A stretch of DNA of 5,211 nt. Origin: Betaproteobacteria bacterium. Its GTDB lineage: Bacteria; Pseudomonadota; Gammaproteobacteria; Burkholderiales; SG8-41. Where the stretch lies: positions 1 to 5,211 of the forward strand of contig JANXSE010000423.1 of NCBI GenBank assembly GCA_025356695.1, read 5' to 3'. The translations under genes and the position numbers were made by a program. The notes beneath the pieces were generated by a model. That model worked only from the letters and a program-made list of their open reading frames with translations. It ran no database searches and had not been told where the DNA came from. Positions 1-5,211 of this stretch are shown piece after piece; positions within the stretch are counted from its first letter, which is position 1; each line of letters starts with the position of its first letter.

Positions 1-20
1 TCCCACCTGTAATAACTATT

Positions 21-24
21 GAGG
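21..24 (+). promoter_or_regulatory. Ribosome binding site deciding the GTG start of the flavoprotein
   Basis: GAGG lies nine bases upstream of GTG 34. It argues for that start over the TTG at 19, which overlaps the site. The protein from GTG begins MQQFDVIVVG, placing the FAD-binding strand at the very N-terminus as is usual in the family. Confidence 0.65.
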
Positions 25-33
25 ATATTTCCC

Positions 34-1518
34 GTGCAGCAGTTCGATGTGATTGTGGTTGGCAAGGGTAACGCCGCCTTGTGCGCGGCGCTGGCGGCAA
101 GAGACAAGGGCGCGACGGTCGCGATACTCGAAGCGGCACCGGTTGAAGAATCCGGCGGTAACAGCCGCTTTGCCGGCGGCGTGATGCGCTTCGCCTACGA
201 CGGCGTCAAGGATCTGCAGAAGGTCGCCGACATTCCGCCCGAAGAAGTCGATACCATCGACTGGGAAAGCAACACCGTCGACGAGTTCTACGACGATCTA
301 TACCGCGTCACCAATTTCCGCACCGATCCCGATCTCAGCGAAGCGCTGATCACGAAAAGTCTTGATACGATGGTGTGGGTACGCGGCCAGGGCGCGCGCT
401 TCCTGCCGAACTACCGTTTCCAGTCGGGCATGGTCAACGGCAAACGCAAATTCTTCGGCCGCATGCCGATGATCATGCACGGCGGCGGGCCGGGCCTGGT
501 CGAATCGCTGACTGTCACCGCAGTCAAAAAAGGCGTTGAAATTTTTTACGAGACGCGCGCCACCGACCTCATCTATGACGGCGAAAAAGTGCTGGGCGTC
601 AAAGCCAAGTGCAAAGGCAAACAGATCGAATACAAGGGCCGCGCGGTGATTCTCGCCTGCGGTGGTTTCGAATCGAATCCGGAAATGCGCACCAAGTACC
701 TCGGCCCCGGCTGGGAACTGGCAAAAGTGCGCGGCACGCGCTTCAACATGGGCGACGGTCTCAATATGGCGCTAGCCATCGGCGCCTGCCCCTACGGCAA
801 CTTCTCGGGCCGCCACGCCGTATCGTGGGAACGCCACGCACCGGAAGTCGGCGACCTGAATATTCCGGAAAGCTCGTACCGCCACAGCTTCCCGCTGTCG
901 GTGATGATCAATGCCGAAGGCAAACGCTTTGTCGATGAAGGCATCGAGTTCTACAACTACACCTACGCCAAATACGGCGCCGAAGTGTTGAAGCAGACAG
1001 AGCAGTTCGCCTATCAGGTGTTCGACGCCAAGGCCAAACCGCTGCTGCGCCCCGAGTACAACGACAAGCAGGTGACCAAGGTCACCGCCAACACGCTGGA
1101 AGAACTCGCCGGCAAACTCGAAGGCGTGAACGCCGAGCAGTTCCTCAAAACCATCAAAACCTATAACGCCTCGATCAAAAAAGACGTAGCGTTCAATCAC
1201 GCGGTCAAAGACGGGCGCTCGACAGTCGGCATCGAGCCGGCGAAATCGAACTGGGCCATCGTGCTCGACACGCCGCCTTATGAGGCCTATCACGTCACCT
1301 GCGGCATTACCTTCACCTTCGGCGGCTTGCGCATCAACCACGAAAACGGCCAGGTCGTTGACGTCAACATGCACCCGATTCCCGGCCTCTATGCCGCGGG
1401 CGAAATGGTCGGCGGCATTTTCTACTTCAACTACGCGGCAGGCACCGGCCTTGTTTCAGGCTCGGTGTTCGGACGCATCGCCGGTGACGGCGCGGGGGAT
1501 GCGGTCAAAGGCAAGTAG
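34..1518 (+). CDS. FAD-binding dehydrogenase, fumarate reductase/tricarballylate dehydrogenase (TcuA-like) family
   Basis: This 494-residue flavoprotein probably oxidises or reduces a carbon-carbon bond in an organic acid, using bound FAD. Seen in the sequence: an N-terminal Rossmann dinucleotide site (VVGKGNAA, residues 8-15), an acidic strand end (ILEAAP, 31-36), the FAD-contact stretch GGNSRFAGGV (41-50), a second FAD segment (ILACGGFES, 206-214), the family signature GKRFVDEG (296-303), and the C-terminal flavin motif GLYAAGEMVGG with AAGTGLVSG (451-476). The GxGNAA form lacks the third glycine, as in TcuA-like proteins. No signal peptide or heme site is visible, so it is probably cytoplasmic. 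The GTG at 34 is preferred because GAGG at 21-24 lies nine bases before it; a TTG at 19 is in frame but has no ribosome binding site and would overlap that one. No TcuB-like electron-transfer partner follows; one could lie upstream. Family assignment is firm, substrate unknown. Confidence 0.88.
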   Translation: MQQFDVIVVGKGNAALCAALAARDKGATVAILEAAPVEESGGNSRFAGGVMRFAYDGVKDLQKVADIPPEEVDTIDWESNTVDEFYDDLYRVTNFRTDPDLSEALITKSLDTMVWVRGQGARFLPNYRFQSGMVNGKRKFFGRMPMIMHGGGPGLVESLTVTAVKKGVEIFYETRATDLIYDGEKVLGVKAKCKGKQIEYKGRAVILACGGFESNPEMRTKYLGPGWELAKVRGTRFNMGDGLNMALAIGACPYGNFSGRHAVSWERHAPEVGDLNIPESSYRHSFPLSVMINAEGKRFVDEGIEFYNYTYAKYGAEVLKQTEQFAYQVFDAKAKPLLRPEYNDKQVTKVTANTLEELAGKLEGVNAEQFLKTIKTYNASIKKDVAFNHAVKDGRSTVGIEPAKSNWAIVLDTPPYEAYHVTCGITFTFGGLRINHENGQVVDVNMHPIPGLYAAGEMVGGIFYFNYAAGTGLVSGSVFGRIAGDGAGDAVKGK

Positions 1519-1538
1519 TTCCTCTTCTCCGGTTAAAC

Positions 1539-1565
1539 AAAGGGCACTCGCGTGCCCTTTTTTTT
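1539..1565 (+). terminator. Rho-independent terminator after the flavoprotein gene, possibly bidirectional
   Basis: A perfect stem GGGCAC / GTGCCC (1542-1547 with 1552-1557) closes a TCGC loop, is extended by AAA/TTT pairs, and runs into eight T's (1558-1565). It starts 20 bases after the flavoprotein stop codon. Read on the - strand the same stem is followed by CTTTGTTT, so it could also stop transcripts arriving from the convergent transposase gene. The REP element begins directly at its end (1566). Confidence 0.9.
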
Positions 1566-1597
1566 GTAGCCCGGAAGGAGCGAAGCGTATTCCGGGG
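1566..1597 (+). repeat. REP palindrome, left copy
   Basis: The copy begins with GTAG (1566-1569), followed by a stem CCCGGAA (1570-1576) pairing with TTCCGGG (1590-1596) around a 13-base loop. All 32 bases match the reverse complement of 2162-2193. GTAG next to a CCGGA-type hairpin is the standard layout of REP elements in proteobacteria. It lies immediately after the flavoprotein terminator and 11 bases beyond the stop codon of the transposase gene. Confidence 0.88.
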
Positions 1598-1608
1598 CCG
1601 GCGTTTCA

Positions 1609-2121
1609 CTACTCGCCAAACTCCCCTTCCTGCGGCGTGCATGCCCAATCTGCCGGGACCAATCCACGCTCAACGTATTGATGAATCGTTGAATGTGGCC
1701 AATCAACGGCGCGCGTGACATAACCGTGCTTTACCGGATTGATGTGGACGTAATTTACGTGCGTTTCAAAATCGCGGTCGTCACGGATCGTATGTTCCCA
1801 AAACCGCTTCTGCCATAAACGGTATTCGCCGCGGGCGTCTTTTGAAATTTCGACACCATCGCGCAGCAGATGTTGTGTAAACCGTGCCTTGATAAGCTGC
1901 AAGCGCCGCGCGTAATCAGCGTCGTCCGGCGGCATCGTCCAAACCGCGTGCCAATGATCGGTCATTGCATCAATTTCAAATGGCAATTTCGTTCGGACGT
2001 CACGAACGATGCCTTGCAGTGCGTCGATGTGATCAACCAACAGCTCGCATCGACGATCATGGAGATTGACCGTAAAGAAGAAGGTGCCGCCGGCGACGCG
2101 GCTTCGTCGGTAATGGACCAC
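1609..2121 (-). CDS. REP-associated tyrosine transposase (RAYT, IS200-like Y1 family)
   Basis: This 170-residue protein is a single-stranded DNA endonuclease of the HUH superfamily. In this family such enzymes bind and cut REP hairpins at the GTAG foot and are thought to spread them. Seen: the N-terminal YRRSRVAGGTFFFTVNL (4-20), typical of RAYTs; the metal-binding HUH motif as DHWHAVW (H56, H58); RLQLIKARF (73-81); WQKRFWEHTIRDD (103-115); and YVHINPVKHG (124-133), in which Y124 is the likely catalytic tyrosine. The tail VERGLVPADW (150-159) is also typical. All expected motifs are present, so the gene looks intact and full length. The start is a GTG with only a weak, distant GGGA upstream, suggesting low translation. 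It converges on the flavoprotein gene and is bracketed by the REPs that are its probable substrate. Family call very sure; current activity is unknown. Confidence 0.93.
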   Translation of the reverse strand: MVHYRRSRVAGGTFFFTVNLHDRRCELLVDHIDALQGIVRDVRTKLPFEIDAMTDHWHAVWTMPPDDADYARRLQLIKARFTQHLLRDGVEISKDARGEYRLWQKRFWEHTIRDDRDFETHVNYVHINPVKHGYVTRAVDWPHSTIHQYVERGLVPADWACTPQEGEFGE

Positions 2122-2161
2122 ATTCAGATGTTATCCCTATGCCATGCTATTTCGAAGCCTC

Positions 2162-2193
2162 CCCCGGAATACGCTTCGCTCCTTCCGGGCTAC
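2162..2193 (-). repeat. REP palindrome, right copy (inverted)
   Basis: This is an exact 32-base reverse complement of the left copy at 1566-1597, with CTAC (GTAG on the - strand) at 2190-2193 facing away from the transposase gene. It lies 40 bases upstream of the transposase start and 103 bases upstream of the HisD-like start, so it occupies the leader region of both divergent genes. Perfect identity of the two copies suggests recent duplication or active maintenance. Confidence 0.88.
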
Positions 2194-2210
2194 GATCATC
2201 CGGATTGCAT

Positions 2211-2239
2211 TTGCCGCATCGGGGTAAACGTCTTAAACT
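2211..2239 (+). promoter_or_regulatory. Possible sigma-70-type promoter for the HisD-like gene
   Basis: TTGCCG (2211-2216) and TAAACT (2234-2239) are separated by 17 bases, each matching four of six consensus positions. It is the best candidate found between the right REP and the gene start at 2297. The preceding gene on this strand is terminated at 1565, so a promoter is expected somewhere here. The match is weak and could be chance. Confidence 0.3.
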
Positions 2240-2251
2240 TTGCGTTCCACA

Positions 2252-2266
2252 GCGCCGTTCCGGCGC
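2252..2266 (+). other. Small perfect inverted repeat in the leader of the HisD-like gene
   Basis: GCGCCG TTC CGGCGC forms a six-pair hairpin with a three-base loop, 30 bases before the ATG at 2297. It lacks a T-run, so it is not an intrinsic terminator. It could be an operator half-site pair, a transcript-stabilising hairpin, or chance in GC-rich DNA. Confidence 0.35.
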
Positions 2267-2296
2267 GAACCTCCCTCTGCATAAGCGACACATCCC

Positions 2297-3598
2297 ATGG
2301 CCACCTATCTGAAGAAGCGCATCGACCAGACCGTCACTGACGCGATAGACGCCAAAGTGCGTTCTACCGTCGAAGGCATCATGAGCGACGTGAAGAAACG
2401 CGGCGACGCGGCGGTGCGCGAGCTGTCTGCACAATTCGATAAATGGTCGCCACCCGCCTTCCGGCTGTCGCCGGAAGATCTCGCCGCCATCATGCGCAAG
2501 GTGCCGGAAAGCACGCTCGATGACATCAAGTTCGCACAGGCGCAGATCCGTAACTTCGCGCAGCATCAGCGCGCCAGCATCCGCGACATCGAAGTCGAAA
2601 CACTGCCCGGCGTGAAGCTCGGCCACAAGAACATTCCGGTCGACAGCGTTGGCTGCTATGTGCCGGGCGGGCGTTACCCGATGGTTGCGTCGGCGCACAT
2701 GAGCATCGTCACCGCGCGCACCGCCGGCGTGCGCCGCGTCATCGCCTGCACACCGCCGAACCAGGGCGAGCCGCATGCGGAGACGATCGCGGCAATGGTG
2801 CTGGCAGGCGCGGATGAAATTTATGTGCTCGGCGGCGTGCAGGCGATCGCCGCGATGGCGCTCGGCACCGAAACCATCGCGCCGGTCGATATGTTATGCG
2901 GCCCGGGTAACGCCTACGTCGCCGAGGCCAAGCGCCAACTCTTCGGCCGCATCGGCATTGATCTGTTCGCCGGGCCGACGGAAATTCTGGTGATCGCCGA
3001 CGAAACTTCAGATGTGGAAATCATCGCCACCGATCTTCTGGGTCAGGCTGAGCACGGGCCGACGAGCCCGGCGATCTGCATCACCACCTCGCGCAAAATC
3101 GCCGAGGGCCTGAATGCGGAAATCGAACGTCAATTAAAAGTGCTGCCGACCGCCGACGTCGCCGGCGTGGCGTGGCGCGACTACGGCGAAATCATTCTCG
3201 TCGATTCTCTAACCGAAGCCGTGGTCGAAGCTGACAAGATCGCCGCCGAGCACGTTGAAGTGCTGACCAAGGAGCCGCGTTACTTTCTCGAGCACATGAA
3301 AAATTTCGGCGCCCTCTTCCTCGGCGCCGAAACCAATGTCTCGTACGGCGACAAGGTCATCGGCACCAATCACACGCTGCCCACACTCGGTGCTGCGCGT
3401 TATACCGGAGGCCTGTGGGTCGGCAAGTTTTTGAAGACCTGCACGTACCAGGAAGTCACACCGCAGGCGAGCGTGGTGGTCGGCGAATACTGCTCGCGCC
3501 TCTGCGCGATCGAGCGCTTCTGGGGCCACAAGGAGCAGGCCGATCTGCGGCTGCGCCGCTACGGCGGACAAAATGTCGGGCTTGGCGCGAAGAAATAA
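2297..3598 (+). CDS. Histidinol dehydrogenase homologue, probably a catabolic alcohol dehydrogenase (HpsN-like branch)
   Basis: This 433-residue protein has the length and layout of HisD, a zinc-dependent, NAD-linked enzyme that oxidises an alcohol through an aldehyde to an acid. Seen: [13 protein letters not shown] (179-191), [17 protein letters not shown] (201-217) and [11 protein letters not shown] (225-235), all core HisD motifs. Aligned by motif to E. coli HisD, the zinc ligands are Q250, H253, D352 and H411, the catalytic pair is E318-H319, and H359 and E406 are also kept, so it should be active. The region after GTNHTLPT (356-363) differs: [20 protein letters not shown] (368-387) replaces the usual ARFSSGLSV-type stretch, as in sulfopropanediol dehydrogenase (HpsN) relatives. 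No other his gene is adjacent; an SDR and a cyclase-family gene follow. I infer a catabolic substrate other than histidinol. The ATG lacks a clear ribosome binding site, but the N-terminus fits the family. HisD family sure; HpsN-like branch moderately likely. Confidence 0.87.
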   Translation: MATYLKKRIDQTVTDAIDAKVRSTVEGIMSDVKKRGDAAVRELSAQFDKWSPPAFRLSPEDLAAIMRKVPESTLDDIKFAQAQIRNFAQHQRASIRDIEVETLPGVKLGHKNIPVDSVGCYVPGGRYPMVASAHMSIVTARTAGVRRVIACTPPNQGEPHAETIAAMVLAGADEIYVLGGVQAIAAMALGTETIAPVDMLCGPGNAYVAEAKRQLFGRIGIDLFAGPTEILVIADETSDVEIIATDLLGQAEHGPTSPAICITTSRKIAEGLNAEIERQLKVLPTADVAGVAWRDYGEIILVDSLTEAVVEADKIAAEHVEVLTKEPRYFLEHMKNFGALFLGAETNVSYGDKVIGTNHTLPTLGAARYTGGLWVGKFLKTCTYQEVTPQASVVVGEYCSRLCAIERFWGHKEQADLRLRRYGGQNVGLGAKK

Positions 3599-3631
3599 AC
3601 GCGGATTTATCGTCATGTGTTATTTAGAACG

Positions 3632-3757
3632 GTCATTCCCGCGAAAGCGGGTATCCCCTTCCCCCGCTTGCGGGGGAAGGTAGGATGGGGGCAACAGACT
3701 TTCGCATATGCCATCACAACACAACTTGCTCTGGACTCCCTCTTCCGCGGGAGTGAC
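3632..3757. repeat. MITE-like composite palindromic repeat between the HisD-like and SDR genes
   Basis: The element is bounded by near-perfect 12-bp inverted ends: GTCATTCCCGCG (3632-3643) and the reverse complement of 3746-3757, GTCACTCCCGCG, with one mismatch. Inside are three hairpins: CCCGC-GAAA-GCGGG (3638-3651); an 11-bp perfect stem CCTTCCCCCGC / GCGGGGGAAGG with a TT loop (3657-3680); and ACTCCC / GGGAGT (3735-3740 with 3749-3754). Ends of the form GTCATTCCCGCG...GCGGGAGTGAC are characteristic of dispersed intergenic repeats in many proteobacterial genomes. No coding potential or clear target duplication is visible. It fills most of the 189-bp gap between the two genes. Confidence 0.75.
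3657..3680. repeat. Perfect 11-bp-stem hairpin inside the composite repeat
   Basis: CCTTCCCCCGC and its exact complement are separated by TT, followed by GTAGGATGGGGG (3680-3691). Palindromes of this CCTTCCCCC type followed by a TAGGATGGGGG-like tail form a dispersed repeat family of their own in proteobacteria. It may therefore be a second repeat nested in the GTCATTCCCGCG element. It would make a very stable mRNA hairpin after the HisD-like gene. Confidence 0.7.
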
Positions 3758-3767
3758 GATTTTTTTT
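3735..3767 (+). terminator. Possible intrinsic terminator formed by the repeat's right end
   Basis: The hairpin ACTCCC / GGGAGT (3735-3754, 8-base loop) is followed after five bases by eight T's (3760-3767). The gap between stem and T-run and the modest stem make it weaker than the one at 1539-1565. If it works, it ends the HisD-like transcript 20 bases before the SDR start, leaving almost no room for a separate SDR promoter downstream of it. Confidence 0.4.
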
Positions 3768-3787
3768 AACGCCATCACAAAGTCAAT

Positions 3788-4573
3788 ATGACTACTGCTT
3801 CGGGCGATATCGCCGCACGCTTCCGTCTCGACGGCCGCGTCGCCTTGATCACCGGCGCCGGCCGCGGCATCGGCCGCAGTGTGGCGCTTGCGTTCGCGCA
3901 GGTGGGCGCCGAAGTGTGGCTGACTTCGCGCACGCAAACCGAGCTCGACCAGCTCGCCGCGGAAATCAAGTCCGCCGGCGGCCGCGCGCACGCCACGGCC
4001 TGCGACGTCACTAATGCGGCGGCCGTCAAAAAAATGATTGCAGCGATTCCCTCGCTCGACATCCTCGTCAACAACGCCGGCATGAATATGCCCGAGCCTT
4101 TCGTCGACGTCAGCGAAGAACGGCTCGACCGCGTGCTGAATCTGAATGTGCGCAGCATGTTCATTGTCGCGCAGGCAGCGGTGAAAAAAATGTTGGAACA
4201 CCCCGAGCGCAAGACGCGCGGCGGCGCCATCGTCAACATCTCTTCGCAAATGGGCCACGTCGGCGCCGAGAACCGTACCGTTTACTGTCTGACAAAACAC
4301 GCGATCGAGGGCTTGACCAAGGCGCTCGGCGTCGAACTCGCGCCGTCGAACATCCGCGTCAACTCGGTAGCGCCGACTTTTATCGAAACCCCGATGACCG
4401 CGCCGATGTTCGCCAAGGGCGAATTCAGCAGATGGGTGCACGACCGCATACCGATGGGACGGCTCGGACAACTCGATGAGGTGGTCAGCGCCGTGCTGTT
4501 TGCAGCATCGCCCGCATCTTCATTAATGACTGGAAGCAGCCTGATCATTGACGGCGGCTGGACCGCGCAATAA
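3788..4573 (+). CDS. Short-chain dehydrogenase/reductase (classical SDR)
   Basis: This 261-residue cytoplasmic oxidoreductase interconverts an alcohol and a ketone with NAD(P). Seen: cofactor motif TGAGRGIG (22-29), CDV (72-74), NNAG (95-98), and the catalytic tetrad N120, S153, Y166 and K170 (YCLTK), with the usual 13-residue Ser-Tyr spacing. The C-terminal MTGSSLIIDGGWTAQ (247-261) is standard for classical SDRs. R48 after the second strand (TSRTQ), with no acidic residue there, suggests NADP rather than NAD; this is an inference. The length is normal and all catalytic residues are present. The ATG has no clear ribosome binding site and follows the T-run of the repeat by 20 bases. The cyclase-family gene starts 42 bases downstream with no terminator between, so the two are probably cotranscribed. 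The substrate is not deducible. SDRs also accompany HpsN in dihydroxypropanesulfonate loci, one possible parallel. Confidence 0.93.
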   Translation: MTTASGDIAARFRLDGRVALITGAGRGIGRSVALAFAQVGAEVWLTSRTQTELDQLAAEIKSAGGRAHATACDVTNAAAVKKMIAAIPSLDILVNNAGMNMPEPFVDVSEERLDRVLNLNVRSMFIVAQAAVKKMLEHPERKTRGGAIVNISSQMGHVGAENRTVYCLTKHAIEGLTKALGVELAPSNIRVNSVAPTFIETPMTAPMFAKGEFSRWVHDRIPMGRLGQLDEVVSAVLFAASPASSLMTGSSLIIDGGWTAQ

Positions 4574-4602
4574 ACGCATTAAACTGCATAACAAATATCA
4601 AC

Positions 4603-4609
4603 GGGAGGA
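4603..4609 (+). promoter_or_regulatory. Strong ribosome binding site for the cyclase-family gene
   Basis: GGGAGGA ends six bases before ATG 4616 and is a near-ideal Shine-Dalgarno match. It contrasts with the HisD-like and SDR genes, which have no recognisable site, and it fixes the start of this gene. Confidence 0.85.
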
Positions 4610-4615
4610 AGCACC

Positions 4616-5211
4616 ATGCCACGCCGCTACGACGCCAAACGATTCGACATGAAACACCTGCGCGCGACCGCCGAGAAATTGAAGAATTGGGGCAAATGGG
4701 GTCCGGACGACGAGGCCGGCACGCTCAACTACGTCACGCCGCAGGACATCATCAATGCCGGCAAGCTGATCAAGCGCGGTAAGGCGTTTTCGCTAGGGCT
4801 TAACTTCGACAAGTACGGCCCGCAAAAAGGCCTGTGGGGCAACCGCTTCAACCCGATCCACACGATGCTCGCCACCGGCACCGATGCAGTGTCGGGCGTA
4901 CAGGACAAAAACGGCCTCCGATACGCCGACGACATGGTGTCGCTACCGTTGCAGTGCGGCACACAGTGGGACGCACTCGGCCACATTTTCTACGACGACA
5001 CGATGTGGAACGGCTACGACGCGCGGCTCGTCGATTCGAACGGCGCGCAGAAGAACGGCATCGAAAAAGTCAAAGACCGCATGATCGGCCGCGGCGTGCT
5101 GCTCGACGTCGCGCGCCATGTTGGCAAGCCTTTTCTCGAAGACGGCACCGCAATCACCAATGAAGACCTCGACGCCTGCGCGAAGGCGCAGGGCGTTGAA
5201 ATCAAGCGCGG
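4616..5211 (+). CDS. Cyclase-family (kynurenine formamidase-like) metal hydrolase, 5' part
   Basis: The first 198 codons of a gene that runs off the window end; the reading frame is open throughout. The protein belongs to the cyclase family, whose characterised members (kynurenine formamidase, isatin hydrolase) hydrolyse amide or lactam bonds using a metal held by HxGTHxDxPxH. Here the motif reads QCGTQWDALGH (113-123): D119 and H123 are kept, but the first two histidines are Q113 and Q117. This Q form occurs in a longer, mostly uncharacterised branch of the family. Other visible stretches are WGKWGPDDEAGTLNYVTP (25-42), typical of that branch, and GRGVLLDVARH (158-168). No signal peptide is seen. 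It lies 42 bases after the SDR and probably shares its transcript. The family is clear; metal binding and substrate are open. Confidence 0.88.
   Translation, partial: MPRRYDAKRFDMKHLRATAEKLKNWGKWGPDDEAGTLNYVTPQDIINAGKLIKRGKAFSLGLNFDKYGPQKGLWGNRFNPIHTMLATGTDAVSGVQDKNGLRYADDMVSLPLQCGTQWDALGHIFYDDTMWNGYDARLVDSNGAQKNGIEKVKDRMIGRGVLLDVARHVGKPFLEDGTAITNEDLDACAKAQGVEIKR

Larger units (their letters stand above)
1566..2193. mobile_element. RAYT-REP cassette (REP-associated tyrosine transposase between inverted REPs)
   Basis: A single RAYT gene on the - strand sits between two identical 32-bp REP sequences in opposite orientation (1566-1597 and 2162-2193). GTAG stands at the outermost end of each copy, which is the strand-specific foot that RAYT enzymes are known to recognise. 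No target-site duplication is visible: the left flank is a T-run and the right flank is GATCATCC. This is expected, since Y1 HUH transposases do not generate duplications. The cassette lies exactly between the flavoprotein terminator and the leader of the HisD-like gene, so it separates two metabolic genes without breaking either. Confidence 0.85.

Noticed and set aside
772..1374. A 200-codon open frame on the - strand inside the flavoprotein gene
   Set aside because: The + strand frame carries clear FAD motifs throughout; the antisense product is low complexity (V, F, D, G rich) with no domain.
1566..2193. Reading the 32-bp inverted repeats as terminal repeats of a DDE-type insertion sequence
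   Set aside because: The enclosed protein is a Y1 HUH RAYT, not a DDE transposase. The repeats are internally palindromic with a GTAG foot, and no target duplication is present, so REP is the better reading.
2194..2210. ATCCGGAT next to the right REP as a remnant of a further REP
   Set aside because: It is only an 8-bp palindrome with no loop, second arm or GTAG foot; too short to support.
1870..2340. A 156-codon + strand frame antisense to the transposase gene and running into the HisD-like gene
   Set aside because: It opposes a gene with a full set of RAYT motifs, crosses the REP, and overlaps the better supported HisD-like start.
2147..2776. A 209-codon - strand frame overlapping the right REP and the 5' end of the HisD-like gene
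   Set aside because: It reads antisense through conserved HisD coding sequence and through the REP palindrome; no family resemblance.
2297..3598. Annotating the HisD homologue simply as the histidine biosynthesis gene hisD
   Set aside because: There are no neighbouring his genes, the C-terminal region is unusual, and the neighbours look catabolic. The symbol is withheld, although the fold and catalytic residues agree.
3632..3757. The clustered hairpins as a CRISPR array or structured RNA gene
   Set aside because: There are no regularly spaced direct repeats with unique spacers. The structure is three dissimilar palindromes with inverted ends, which fits dispersed intergenic repeats.
3620..4471. 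A long (283-codon) open frame on the - strand opposite the SDR gene
   Set aside because: It lies antisense to a gene with complete SDR motifs, its translation is rich in Arg, His, Asp and Val without a recognisable domain, and it runs through the palindromic repeat. It is a GC-rich shadow frame.

Overview
The window is GC-rich, densely coded DNA that looks like a proteobacterium, most likely a betaproteobacterium of the Burkholderiales type. That placement is an inference from the gene families and from two kinds of dispersed palindromic repeat; no marker gene is present. There are five genes: four on the + strand with metabolic, probably catabolic, products, and one small transposase-type gene on the - strand.

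Layout: (1) 34-1518, an FAD-binding dehydrogenase of the fumarate reductase / tricarballylate dehydrogenase (TcuA-like) family, closed by a strong hairpin terminator at 1539-1565. (2) 1566-2193, a self-contained cassette: a REP-associated tyrosine transposase (RAYT) gene on the - strand, bracketed by two perfectly identical 32-bp REP palindromes in opposite orientation, each with its GTAG foot facing outward. (3) 2297-3598, a histidinol dehydrogenase homologue that keeps the zinc and catalytic residues but has an atypical C-terminal part, stands outside any histidine operon and resembles the sulfopropanediol dehydrogenase (HpsN-like) branch. (4) 3632-3757, a compact mosaic of palindromes with near-perfect 12-bp terminal inverted repeats, MITE-like, ending next to a T-run. 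(5) 3788-4573, a classical short-chain dehydrogenase/reductase. (6) 4616 to the window end, the first 198 codons of a cyclase-family (kynurenine formamidase-like) metal hydrolase with a very good ribosome binding site.

A flavoprotein oxidoreductase, two pyridine-nucleotide alcohol dehydrogenases and a cyclase-family hydrolase together suggest a small-molecule degradation locus acting on a hydroxylated acid, sulfonate or cyclic amide/ester. The substrate cannot be read from the sequence. The two repeat elements split the locus into likely separate transcription units: the flavoprotein, the HisD-like gene, and SDR plus cyclase. No RNA gene, CRISPR array or phage gene was seen. The best candidates for something undescribed are the substrate of this gene set and the history of the two repeat insertions; the RAYT/REP cassette itself is a recognised kind of element.
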